Origin: Syntrophaceae bacterium
GTDB taxonomy: Bacteria > Desulfobacterota > Syntrophia > Syntrophales > UBA5619
NCBI GenBank assembly: GCA_023249795.1
Contig: JAHFBU010000036.1
Span: forward strand, 1-6,902
Direction of reading: 5' to 3'
Length of the DNA stretch: 6,902 nucleotides
A model generated the notes under the pieces. The model was not told the origin of the DNA. It saw only the letters and a program-made list of their open reading frames with translations, and did no database searches. Both the position numbers and the translations under genes were made by a program. Below are positions 1 through 5,331 of the stretch, piece by piece. Positions within the stretch are counted from its first letter, which is position 1. The number at the start of each line of letters is the position of its first letter.

Positions 1-330
1 AAAGGTGCACAACGTCAAGGTTTCTTCCCGTACAAGAATGGACAGGGACTCAATTTCACCCACATGAATCGCCTCTCGCTTCAGAGGGGGGAGTTGTTTC
101 AGAATGTTTTGGATTTCTTAGACAGTCGCATCGGATTCGACGACGCGGCCGCTTGTGATGTATTGCTGACGAAAGTTTACCGGAATCTTTTCACCGCCCC
201 TGCGATAGTGTTTAACCTCATCGGCGACGGATGAGGCAACGTGCAGCTCATGCAAACCGACCAGCCTGTCGAAGATATCAATCTCCAGGAATTTAATGAT
301 GACATCCGCATCAAGGAGCCACAATTTCAA
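1..330 (-). pseudogene. PIN-domain ribonuclease-like gene, interrupted by an in-frame TAA and cut by the window edge
   Basis: The protein opens MKLWLLDADVIIKF, the first strand and first catalytic Asp of a PIN (VapC-like) RNase. After 70 residues a TAA occurs at 118-120. The same frame then stays open for all 39 remaining codons to the window edge and encodes a typical PIN second half: a GEIESLSIL segment carrying the conserved acidic residue, then ending in CTF, just where the next acidic residue normally follows. A single GAA-to-TAA change would explain the stop, so I call it a nonsense-mutated gene. I place the start at TTG 330-328, because GGAGGG lies 8 bases upstream of it. A GTG at 339-337 directly abuts the GGAG and is too close. 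The gene overlaps the 3' end of the XRE-ImmA gene by 20 bases, so the two are translationally linked. PIN proteins cleave RNA and often act as toxins. A sequencing error at 118-120 is possible. Confidence 0.72.
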
Positions 331-1450
331 CCGATTCACCCTCCATCCTGGTCAGCCCCCGATACTCCAGGAATTCGTCAATATCCGCACGATCTATATC
401 GAGGATCTCCGCAAACTTGCCATGAGAAATCAACCCCTTTCTCAAACACTTGACCGCCAGCAGAATGAACCGTTCCGACCTGGGCGTATCGCAGAGGGCA
501 TCTTTCCGGAGGCGGCGGTCGATCTTCAGAAATTCATCGTTCTTGGCCAGTTCATTCGCCTTCTCCCAAGTCATGATCCGCAGGTTCGCCATCCGGTAGA
601 GAAGCGCGGATGTTGAAACGCCGAACTCGCGGGCAATATCGACGACATCGGAAAAGGACAGCTTCTGTTCCACAATCCTTCCGGATAGTTCTTGCCGGAC
701 TTCACTCTCCGGCAATAACAAGGTGGAGGCAAATCGCTCTGCCTTCTTTTCCATCTCGCTGAAAAGCTGCTCGTCCCGTTGTATTTCGTTCGGGCTGAAG
801 GTGTCCCATGTCAGGATATGGAATAATTCGTGGGCAAGCGTAAAATTGCTGCGCCAGGGCGCTTCCTCGCTATTGACGACGATTGCGGAACCGAGTTCGG
901 AATGGACCGTCGATGCGGCCGAGCCGAAGTCGGAAAGCTCCATGAACACAATCTTGATTTGCAGAGACTGCTCCATGACTCTCTGGAGCGAAAGGGCCGG
1001 TCTGCCGCCCAAATCCAACCATTTGCCGATTCTTAAAGCGAGGCCGTCAATTTGATGGTTCGTGCGGATGTCGGCTGGTGTGAGCGCAGTCAGTTGCGTA
1101 GGACCGACCTTATCGTTTCCCAGCAGCTTTTCAAGAAGGTGATACTGTTCAAAACGGTTCTTTATATAAGCTTCGATTTCCTTTTTTCTTTCTTCAGGCG
1201 GTGCCTTTCGCCACAGAAGCTGAACCTCCGACGGCGACTCAGCTTCGCCCATGAGAAGGGTATTGAGATTGCAGAAATATGTTTTGGCAAAGAGGGCCAG
1301 TTCGCCGGCCTTGACTTCCCGTTCTCCTTTTTCAACGTTACTTAGTGTCTGATAATTGGCAAAGCCGAGCCTCGATGCCGCTTCGCCGATTGTCAATCCC
1401 GCTGACTCGCGGGCTTTCTTCAGGCGCGCTGCCAAGTCGTTTGTCGGCAT
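311..1450 (-). CDS. XRE-family HTH regulator fused to ImmA/IrrE (COG2856) zinc metallopeptidase
   Basis: This 379-residue protein has an N-terminal XRE helix-turn-helix (about residues 5-58, with TIGEAASRLGF and QTLSNVEKGER). A gluzincin-like ImmA/IrrE domain follows, with HELFH at 207-211 and the third-ligand helix EKKAERFASTLLLP starting at E234. All expected zinc ligands are present. ImmA-type proteases cleave repressors or regulators, and XRE-ImmA proteins are commonly antitoxin or regulatory partners of a small toxin. The start is ATG 1450-1448, preceded by GGGAGG seven bases upstream. The ATG at 1477 falls inside the -10 box of the promoter, so it cannot lie on the transcript. The PIN gene overlaps its 3' end by 20 bases, suggesting that the pair forms one unit with PIN as effector. 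Autoregulation through the large dyad upstream (1473-1538) is likely. The domain assignment is firm; the TA role is inference. Confidence 0.9.
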   Translation of the reverse strand: MPTNDLAARLKKARESAGLTIGEAASRLGFANYQTLSNVEKGEREVKAGELALFAKTYFCNLNTLLMGEAESPSEVQLLWRKAPPEERKKEIEAYIKNRFEQYHLLEKLLGNDKVGPTQLTALTPADIRTNHQIDGLALRIGKWLDLGGRPALSLQRVMEQSLQIKIVFMELSDFGSAASTVHSELGSAIVVNSEEAPWRSNFTLAHELFHILTWDTFSPNEIQRDEQLFSEMEKKAERFASTLLLPESEVRQELSGRIVEQKLSFSDVVDIAREFGVSTSALLYRMANLRIMTWEKANELAKNDEFLKIDRRLRKDALCDTPRSERFILLAVKCLRKGLISHGKFAEILDIDRADIDEFLEYRGLTRMEGESVEIVAP

Positions 1451-1472
1451 GTTCATTCCTCCCGTTTGTTTC

Positions 1473-1538
1473 GGCATATATAATATTATTATCCGGATGT
1501 GTCAAGAAGATAATAACTTATTATATTGACCATATGCC
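1473..1538. promoter_or_regulatory. large two-part inverted repeat, candidate XRE operator
   Basis: Two nested dyads share one centre. The inner arms are 1479-1493 (TATAATA then TTATTATC) and 1509-1525, whose reverse complement is identical except for a 2-base AG insertion between the two blocks. The outer arms are GGCATAT (1473-1479) and ATATGCC (1532-1538). The -35 box lies in the 15-base centre and the -10 box in the left arm, so a dimer or tetramer bound here would block the promoter. The XRE protein encoded immediately downstream is the natural candidate ligand (inference). Confidence 0.7.
1477..1505 (-). promoter_or_regulatory. sigma-70 type promoter of the XRE-ImmA-PIN operon
   Basis: Reading the minus strand, a perfect -35 TTGACA (1505-1500) is followed after 17 bases by TATATA (1482-1477). 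Transcription should start near 1470, about 20 bases before the ATG at 1450. This position also settles the gene start, because the upstream ATG at 1477 overlaps the -10 element. Confidence 0.75.
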
Positions 1539-1656
1539 AAAGCCGACAGCGGTCATAGCATGACTGAATATTCTAACAATAATGAGATGATGCTGGATCG
1601 GAGGCCATGGCTTGGAGATTGGCGCTGTCAGGCTGGCCGGTCACCAGGTCATGCGG

Positions 1657-2265
1657 TCATTTCCCCTCCGGCCCGGCAACGCGCCTCAGAACGGCAGCGA
1701 TCCATGCCGGGGCGTAACGGATGTCCCGAAGGAGTTGCCTCCTGTCGTCGTTGGACAGCCGCTTTTGCAGACGGGCTACGATTGCATCATCCACGTTCCG
1801 CTGACCGATATGGCGCAAGGCCTGGATGACCAGTCCCGATATTCGTCCGGCAGTCGCCATGGCGCGGGGGGTGGTGTGTTTGAGCATGATGACCTGCTTG
1901 CCAAGCTGCACGCGGCGCGCTGGTCCATCACTGAGGAAAACGATTTTCATCGGCACCTGATCGGAGAGCCCCAGCAGATTGGCGGCATATCCCCCGGACG
2001 GCTGCAGAAGAATTTTATCCCGCCCCTTCAGCGCCTTGACGATGGCATCGGTCGTGGGGGAAAGGAGACCGAGGTCCGGGTCGAGGCGCGGGTAATCATA
2101 CAACCCGCGGGCCAGGCGGCGCAGCGTTCCTTTTTTCGCCAGACGGTGCAGCGCCAAGTCCACGGCCTGCCGGCTTCCAAGGTCGATAAAATCGCCTTGG
2201 GTGACAACGCAACCCTTCCCACGACCATAGATACGATTAAGTATTTTTGAATCAATGCTTTGCAT
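1657..2265 (-). CDS. AbiEi-like antitoxin, DUF6088 family, without adjacent toxin
   Basis: This 202-residue protein resembles the DUF6088/AbiEi type IV antitoxin family. It has an N-terminal winged helix (about residues 5-60, with DFIDLGSRQAVDLALHRL and GTLRRLARGLYDYP) and a C-terminal domain (about 70-200, with LQPSGGYAANLLGLSDQVP, KIVFLSDGP, TTPRAMATAGRISGL and YAPAW). The length is normal and the frame is intact. AbiEi proteins repress their own operon and neutralise an AbiEii nucleotidyltransferase toxin encoded just downstream. Here the next 206 bases (1656-1451) contain no open frame with nucleotidyltransferase features, and the XRE-ImmA promoter follows directly, so the toxin partner is missing. 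The ATG at 2265-2263 has only a weak GCGGG upstream. A promoter overlapping a palindrome sits 20-60 bases upstream. The orphan may be a relic, an anti-addiction module, or part of an as yet unpaired system. Confidence 0.83.
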   Translation of the reverse strand: MQSIDSKILNRIYGRGKGCVVTQGDFIDLGSRQAVDLALHRLAKKGTLRRLARGLYDYPRLDPDLGLLSPTTDAIVKALKGRDKILLQPSGGYAANLLGLSDQVPMKIVFLSDGPARRVQLGKQVIMLKHTTPRAMATAGRISGLVIQALRHIGQRNVDDAIVARLQKRLSNDDRRQLLRDIRYAPAWIAAVLRRVAGPEGK

Positions 2266-2282
2266 GATAAACCCGCATGAAA

Positions 2283-2318
2283 TTTTGTAAGGAAAAATAG
2301 CATCTATTTCTTACAAAA
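2283..2318. promoter_or_regulatory. palindromic operator upstream of the DUF6088 gene
   Basis: The left arm 2283-2300 (TTTTGTAAG, GAA, AAATAG) and right arm 2304-2318 (CTATTTCTTACAAAA) are reverse complements apart from a 3-base GAA insertion in the left arm. They are separated by CAT. AbiEi-type antitoxins bind inverted repeats in their own promoters, so this is the expected kind of site. It overlaps the predicted promoter and also contains the TAG stop of the upstream small gene. Confidence 0.7.
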
Positions 2319-2322
2319 ACAA
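2294..2322 (-). promoter_or_regulatory. predicted promoter of the DUF6088 gene
   Basis: On the minus strand, TTGTTT (2322-2317) and TATTTT (2299-2294) are separated by 17 bases. Transcription would start near 2287, 22 bases before the ATG at 2265. Both boxes overlap the 2283-2318 palindrome, consistent with autorepression. The hexamers are imperfect matches. Confidence 0.5.
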
Positions 2323-2648
2323 GCCAATCTTCTCGATGAATGGGGCATCAAGCAGAAAGCGCATCTCGAAGAGTGGTCTCTATGAAGTGGCGTCAGGAGG
2401 TTGCTCGCATTTCTCGAAGGTGTATCCCTCTTGCCGGATCGGCCACTCACCCTCCTGTGCTTGAGTGTCGTCGTCTTTTTCAGGATGACCTTGATCTCGG
2501 AGGGCGTAAAATCGGACGGCGGCGGCGAAAGGCTGATTTTGTGGGTCCCCTTCTCCACCTCCAGGACATGATTGGTTCGGCCCCGTCTCACCCCGTCGAT
2601 CACCACAGCCCTGTCTTCATCCCCGAATCGGACCAGCAGGTATTCCAT
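2304..2648 (-). CDS. small PEGA-like beta-rich protein with atypical C-terminal tail
   Basis: The first 67 or so residues of this 114-residue protein (MEYLLVRFGDEDRAVVIDG, then GRTNHVLEVEKGTHKISL, then PPPSDFTPSEIKV) look like a small PEGA-type beta-sandwich protein, known in several proteobacterial groups as a short hypothetical. From about residue 68 on, the sequence becomes basic and cysteine-rich (SGRSGKRDTPSRN, SSRCAFCLMPHSSRRLACFC), unlike that family, whose members usually end soon after the TTxLxP-like strand. A lost stop codon or a downstream rearrangement is likely. I choose ATG 2648-2646 because GAGGGAG lies five bases upstream. The same frame is open further back to 2726, but without family-like sequence. 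The gene lies 124 bases after the MazG-like gene and ends inside the DUF6088 operator. Its role is unknown. Confidence 0.55.
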   Translation of the reverse strand: MEYLLVRFGDEDRAVVIDGVRRGRTNHVLEVEKGTHKISLSPPPSDFTPSEIKVILKKTTTLKHRRVSGRSGKRDTPSRNASNLLTPLHRDHSSRCAFCLMPHSSRRLACFCKK

Positions 2649-2772
2649 AGCCGCTCCCTCAGTAAATTGTTTTGGCAAAAACATCTCAACCGAAGAGAAG
2701 ACGGACTGCCATTTTTTCTTCATCAACTGTAGGGAGAGTCCCTAACTTTAACATATGAGAAGAGCTGAGATT

Positions 2773-3120
2773 TTATCTATGCCGGTTATACTTCGTTGAA
2801 ACCCCTTTTGAACTTTCGACTGGGTATCTCTCCCGGTTTATTTCAAGTTTCTTTCTGACCGCATCCTCAACGGCAATATTAAGGTCATGACACAGATAAG
2901 AAAGCAGAATAGCTACATCAGCAATTTCAGTTTCTATTTCGGATCGCTGTTGTTCAACAATGCTCGCAATTTCAGAATCACGAGCCCAACGAAACAGGTC
3001 GAGTAACTCGGCAGATTCAACGCACAGAGCGGCGCTCAGATTACGAACCGTATGGAATTGTTCCCAGTCCCTTTCTCGACGAAATGCAATCAATGCATCC
3101 AGGAGAGTTGACGAAATCAT
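2773..3120 (-). CDS. MazG-like nucleotide pyrophosphohydrolase (dCTP pyrophosphatase type)
   Basis: This 115-residue all-alpha NTP pyrophosphohydrolase matches the short MazG-like/dCTPP1 family in length and pattern. It contains DWEQFHTVRNLSAAL (residues 18-32), the metal-binding E35-x-x-E38 pair in CVESAELLDLFRW, the second acidic pair E65-x-x-D68 in EIADVAILLSYL, and the K91/N95/RYP tail ending in SSKGVSTKY. Such enzymes hydrolyse (d)NTPs, often dCTP and modified dCTPs, to the monophosphate plus pyrophosphate, as dimers or tetramers in the cytoplasm. The ATG at 3120 follows AGAGGGAGCC. It starts 13 bases after the HNH endonuclease stop, so the two are almost certainly cotranscribed. That pairing suggests a role linked to defence or modified-nucleotide handling (inference); simple house-cleaning is the alternative. 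Confidence 0.85.
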   Translation of the reverse strand: MISSTLLDALIAFRRERDWEQFHTVRNLSAALCVESAELLDLFRWARDSEIASIVEQQRSEIETEIADVAILLSYLCHDLNIAVEDAVRKKLEINRERYPVESSKGVSTKYNRHR

Positions 3121-3133
3121 GGCTCCCTCTCTA

Positions 3134-4066
3134 TTATGCCTGAAATCTGTTCCGATAATGCCAATCTAAGCGATCGGGATCTGGACGCATCGACGGGTGT
3201 ATTGGCACGACAGATAACGGGTTGTTATCAAGTTTATAGTAGACCTTGCCGTTGAACCACTCCTCTCTGATCCGGGGGCTGACTCTGACACGAAGATCCG
3301 GCGTGACACCAACAAGGCCGGCATCGAAAAGTCGGTGAAAGTCGGCTCGGAGCAAAAGCCCGTTCCGGACATCATGCCCTCCCTCTCCTGAATAAGGAAC
3401 GATGTGCGCCGCCTCCAGTGCCATTAACGTACTCTCCCCCGTAATGGCGCAGCGTCTTTGATAGGCATCAGTGACTAAAACCCTAAAAGAAGACTGTCCC
3501 AGTCTCGGTCGTACTTCAACTGGAGAACCATACTTTTCGACATATTCGGCGACCAGAGGAACCTTATCGTTTGAGACTTTTTCAAGTGGCTTTAATTTCA
3601 TCCTCTGCTGGACGTTGTGCCATATCTCTTGTCCTGCGCCTTCGGCCGTATCGTACATCTTCCCGCGTACGATGTTCGACGACCAATCGGGTAGATCGGC
3701 AATCCATTCTTCTTGATCAAAGAAAAAAGGATTTGCAAGAACATTGCATCCGATTGGACCATCACCCCGCCTGTTTGCTGTCAATGGTGCTATAAGTGAG
3801 CGGAGTTCATTAAACGAAGAGCAACCATTCTTTTGTCCAAACACCTCCCAGGTGAGGCTCAGGGGTAATGCACTGTAAGTTACAAAAAATCCACCGCCGG
3901 CAATGTGATTATTTGGGCGTCTGAGTTTGAATAGAAAAGGCATTCCAATGGGTGCGTTCGTGAATGGTGGCGTCCCACCCGGTTGCCAAAAATTAACCTC
4001 TTCCGGGCGGAGCTGTGAGAGAAATTGATACCATGTGTTATCCGTTACTCCAACCCAAAATCTCAT
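3134..4066 (-). CDS. HNH restriction endonuclease (COG3440 / HNH_2 type)
   Basis: This 310-residue protein has two parts. The N-terminal part (about 1-150: FWVGVTDNTWYQFL, VNFWQPGG, PFLFKLRRPNNHIAGGGFF, LTWEVFGQKNG and GKMYDTAEGAGQEIWHNV) is the conserved recognition-like half of predicted COG3440 endonucleases. The C-terminal part is an HNH_2 nuclease: C206 in RRCAITG, H221 in AAHIVPY, N235 in VRNGLLL, and H244 in FHRLFDAGLVGV. All catalytic residues are present and the length is full. No methyltransferase partner is adjacent except two broken stubs, so it may cleave modified or foreign DNA on its own, as type IV enzymes do (inference). The ATG at 4066 has GGGAGG eight bases upstream. The gene is more AT-rich in codon choice than the RM remnants before it, which suggests a separate origin. 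The 92 bases upstream (4067-4158) are AT-rich with no clear promoter boxes. Confidence 0.88.
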   Translation of the reverse strand: MRFWVGVTDNTWYQFLSQLRPEEVNFWQPGGTPPFTNAPIGMPFLFKLRRPNNHIAGGGFFVTYSALPLSLTWEVFGQKNGCSSFNELRSLIAPLTANRRGDGPIGCNVLANPFFFDQEEWIADLPDWSSNIVRGKMYDTAEGAGQEIWHNVQQRMKLKPLEKVSNDKVPLVAEYVEKYGSPVEVRPRLGQSSFRVLVTDAYQRRCAITGESTLMALEAAHIVPYSGEGGHDVRNGLLLRADFHRLFDAGLVGVTPDLRVRVSPRIREEWFNGKVYYKLDNNPLSVVPIHPSMRPDPDRLDWHYRNRFQA

Positions 4067-4158
4067 TCCCAGCGCCTCCCAGGGTTAACAACATCATGAT
4101 CATTGGAATAATGACTAATAAATTAAAGTACACACTCCACGAACTGTTGGTTTGGTAG

Positions 4159-4388
4159 AGCCTGGACGATCAGGTCCGACCAGTCCTGCTCGTCCTTGCC
4201 GCGCCACACCAGTTGCGGCCGGCCTTCTCCTTTTCCAGTCCGGCGGCGCCGCGCCCGTAGGCAACGCGGACGGGGCTCTGCTCCTCCTTCTGCATCACCG
4301 ACCGGAATTCGGCGGTGGAAATGTTCCTGCGCCGGGCCTTTTCGTGGGTCAGGGTTTCGACGTTCAGCGGTGTTTGCTTTTTGGCCAT
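4159..4388 (-). pseudogene. DNA methyltransferase 5' stub, copy 1 (type III-like Mod), frameshifted and truncated
   Basis: From ATG 4388-4386 the frame reads MAKKQTPLNVETLTHEKARR, then RNISTAEFRSVMQKEEQ and PVRVAYGRGAAGLEKEKAG, the N-terminus of large type III-like adenine methyltransferases. Around 4216-4230 the reading frame slips. From 4215 a different frame carries the expected continuation QLVWRGKDEQDWSDLIVQA, ending at 4159. After that, homology stops abruptly and the AT-rich HNH leader begins. None of the catalytic methyltransferase motifs remain, so only about 75 of several hundred residues survive. The GC-rich base composition matches the res remnant rather than the HNH gene. An AAGGA ribosome binding site is still present. 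It lies 61 bases downstream of the COG3636 antitoxin stop. Confidence 0.75.
4285..4388 (-). repeat. direct repeat copy 1 (methyltransferase 5' end)
   Basis: This stretch repeats at 5204-5306. By eye the two copies differ at 8 of 104 positions plus one single-base gap. The first 39 bases, from the ATG through GAAACCCTG, are identical. The AAGGA ribosome binding site region just upstream is also similar. The repeats bracket the intact TA module. Confidence 0.85.
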
Positions 4389-4449
4389 GATTTTATCCTT
4401 GTCCAGTCAAAGCATGTTTCGCGGAGGACGTTCTTCACCGTTGTGTGGA

Positions 4450-4764
4450 TCAATGGTGATAGACCTGAAGCGTGAGGCGCTCCGCCGACCCGCACACCTT
4501 CAGAAGACCGAGGAAATTCTTGAGGGTCGGGTTCCCCTTCGGACCGAGCATGCGGCGCAGGCTCTTCTCGTTCACCTGCAATTCTCGGGCAATATCGGTT
4601 ATGGATTCGGTGGCGTTCAGATAGTCGCGCAGCAGCGCCTTGCCCGTTTCCATATCGCCGATCAAAAATGCATTGGTCGCCTCAACAATCAATTCACCTC
4701 TGAAAGCCGGGTCGGATTTGACCCGCGCCATAACCGTCTCTCTGAAATCCCTTGTCAGTGGCAT
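4450..4764 (-). CDS. COG3636-type HTH antitoxin of a RelE/ParE-like TA pair
   Basis: This 104-residue protein begins PLTRDFRETVMARVKSDPAF, contains MxTGKALLRDYLNATESI, and carries a helix-turn-helix at about 54-86 (DIARELQVNEKSLRRMLGP, NPTLKNFLGLLKVCG). This is the pattern of COG3636 addiction-module antidotes. It should neutralise the toxin encoded immediately upstream and help repress the operon. The ATG at 4764 follows AAGGAG nine bases upstream, and it lies 15 bases after the toxin stop. Toxin-first order is usual for this COG3657/COG3636 class. The gene is intact and full length, in contrast to the RM fragments on both sides. Confidence 0.88.
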   Translation of the reverse strand: MPLTRDFRETVMARVKSDPAFRGELIVEATNAFLIGDMETGKALLRDYLNATESITDIARELQVNEKSLRRMLGPKGNPTLKNFLGLLKVCGSAERLTLQVYHH

Positions 4765-4779
4765 GTTCTCGATCTCCTT

Positions 4780-5103
4780 CTATGCTTGCTTCTTTCTTTT
4801 GCGATAATCCACCCAGCGTTCCCTGGCCGTCGCGATATCCTGCGCTTGACGTTTTTTTGTACCGCCTCCAACCAGGACGACCAATTCCTCGCCGTCCACG
4901 CCGAAATAGACACGGTAGCCGGGTCCGTAATCGATCTTTCGCTCAGAAACCCCGCCCCCGACACTTTCCACGTTCGATCTGTTTCCAATCCCCATTCGAG
5001 TCAGAGCGGCTGTGACCTTGGCAGCCGCACAACTGTCGAGTCTGTCAAACCAGTTCCGGAAAGGGCTCAGGCCATCCTCTGTCAGATATTCGACAATTTT
5101 CAT
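4780..5103 (-). CDS. RelE/ParE-superfamily toxin (COG3657, Gp49-like)
   Basis: This 107-residue basic protein starts KIVEYLTEDGLSPFRNWFD. It contains the AAAKVTAALTRMGIGN helix, ERKIDYGPGYRVYFG (residues 54-68, with R64), LVVLVGGGTKKRQAQDI (75-90) and a basic C-terminus RERWVDYRKRKKQA. These are hallmarks of COG3657 toxins of the RelE/ParE fold, most of which are thought to cleave mRNA at the ribosome. The length is normal and the frame intact. I choose ATG 5103-5101, with GAAGG a few bases upstream and about 12 bases after the predicted transcription start. An in-frame ATG at 5133 lies upstream of that start and inside the operator. The neighbouring antitoxin gene confirms the assignment. 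Calling it HigB would overstate what is visible. Confidence 0.9.
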   Translation of the reverse strand: MKIVEYLTEDGLSPFRNWFDRLDSCAAAKVTAALTRMGIGNRSNVESVGGGVSERKIDYGPGYRVYFGVDGEELVVLVGGGTKKRQAQDIATARERWVDYRKRKKQA

Positions 5104-5121
5104 GCGCCCTTCTTTGATTGC

Positions 5122-5150
5122 AAGGTAACACAAATGTTACCAAATGTAAA
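5122..5150 (-). promoter_or_regulatory. promoter and perfect palindromic operator of the TA operon
   Basis: On the minus strand a -35 TTTACA (5150-5145) and -10 TACCTT (5127-5122) are 17 bases apart. Between and overlapping them lies a perfect inverted repeat, GGTAACA (5124-5130), CAAA, TGTTACC (5135-5141). This is a typical binding site for the antitoxin or the TA complex. Transcription should begin near 5115. Confidence 0.75.
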
Positions 5151-5203
5151 GTTCATTCTTCGCGGTCACTATCATGCCACCACGGATTATTGGTTTCAAA
5201 AGA

Positions 5204-5306
5204 TCCTTCTTCATCACCGACTGGAATTCGGCGGTGGGGATGTTCCTGCGCCGGGACTCCTCGGGGGCAGGGTTTCGACGTTCAGCGGTGTTTGCTTTTT
5301 GGCCAT
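5204..5306 (-). pseudogene. DNA methyltransferase 5' stub, copy 2 (direct repeat copy), frameshifted and truncated
   Basis: ATG 5306-5304 begins the same MAKKQTPLNVETL as copy 1. One base is missing after GAAACCCTG (near 5267), so the genuine frame continues as ESRRRNIPTAEFQSVMKK in another register. Homology to methyltransferases stops at about 5204, and the remaining bases to 5150 are unrecognised sequence leading into the TA promoter. The stub lies 25 bases after the stop of the COG2865 remnant with an AAGGA ribosome binding site, the spacing of a native operon. Copy 2 therefore looks like the original 5' end of the mod gene of this RM operon. It is about 91% identical to 4285-4388. Confidence 0.75.
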
Positions 5307-5331
5307 GTGTTTTGTCCTTCATTCTTTTCGA

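Noticed and set aside
328..339. GTG at 339 as start of the PIN gene
   Set aside because: The Shine-Dalgarno GGAG directly abuts it, whereas TTG 330 has 8-base spacing and gives the family-typical MKLWLLDADV start.
1448..1477. Upstream ATG at 1477 as start of the XRE-ImmA gene
   Set aside because: It overlaps the -10 box, so it would lie before the transcription start. ATG 1450 has the GGGAGG site at correct spacing.
1612..2250. 212-codon plus-strand open frame
   Set aside because: It is antisense to the well supported DUF6088 gene, with no ribosome binding site and no recognisable domains.
2311..2364. Micro-ORF MRFLLDAPFIEKIGLFL, resembling the start of a PIN-like protein
   Set aside because: It is only 17 residues, has no ribosome binding site, lies inside the tail of the PEGA-like gene, and is too short to assign.
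2741..2755. Small inverted repeat TAGGGA-GAG-TCCCTA between the MazG-like and PEGA-like genes
   Set aside because: It has a six-base stem with no following T-run on the minus strand, so it is not a convincing terminator and could be chance.
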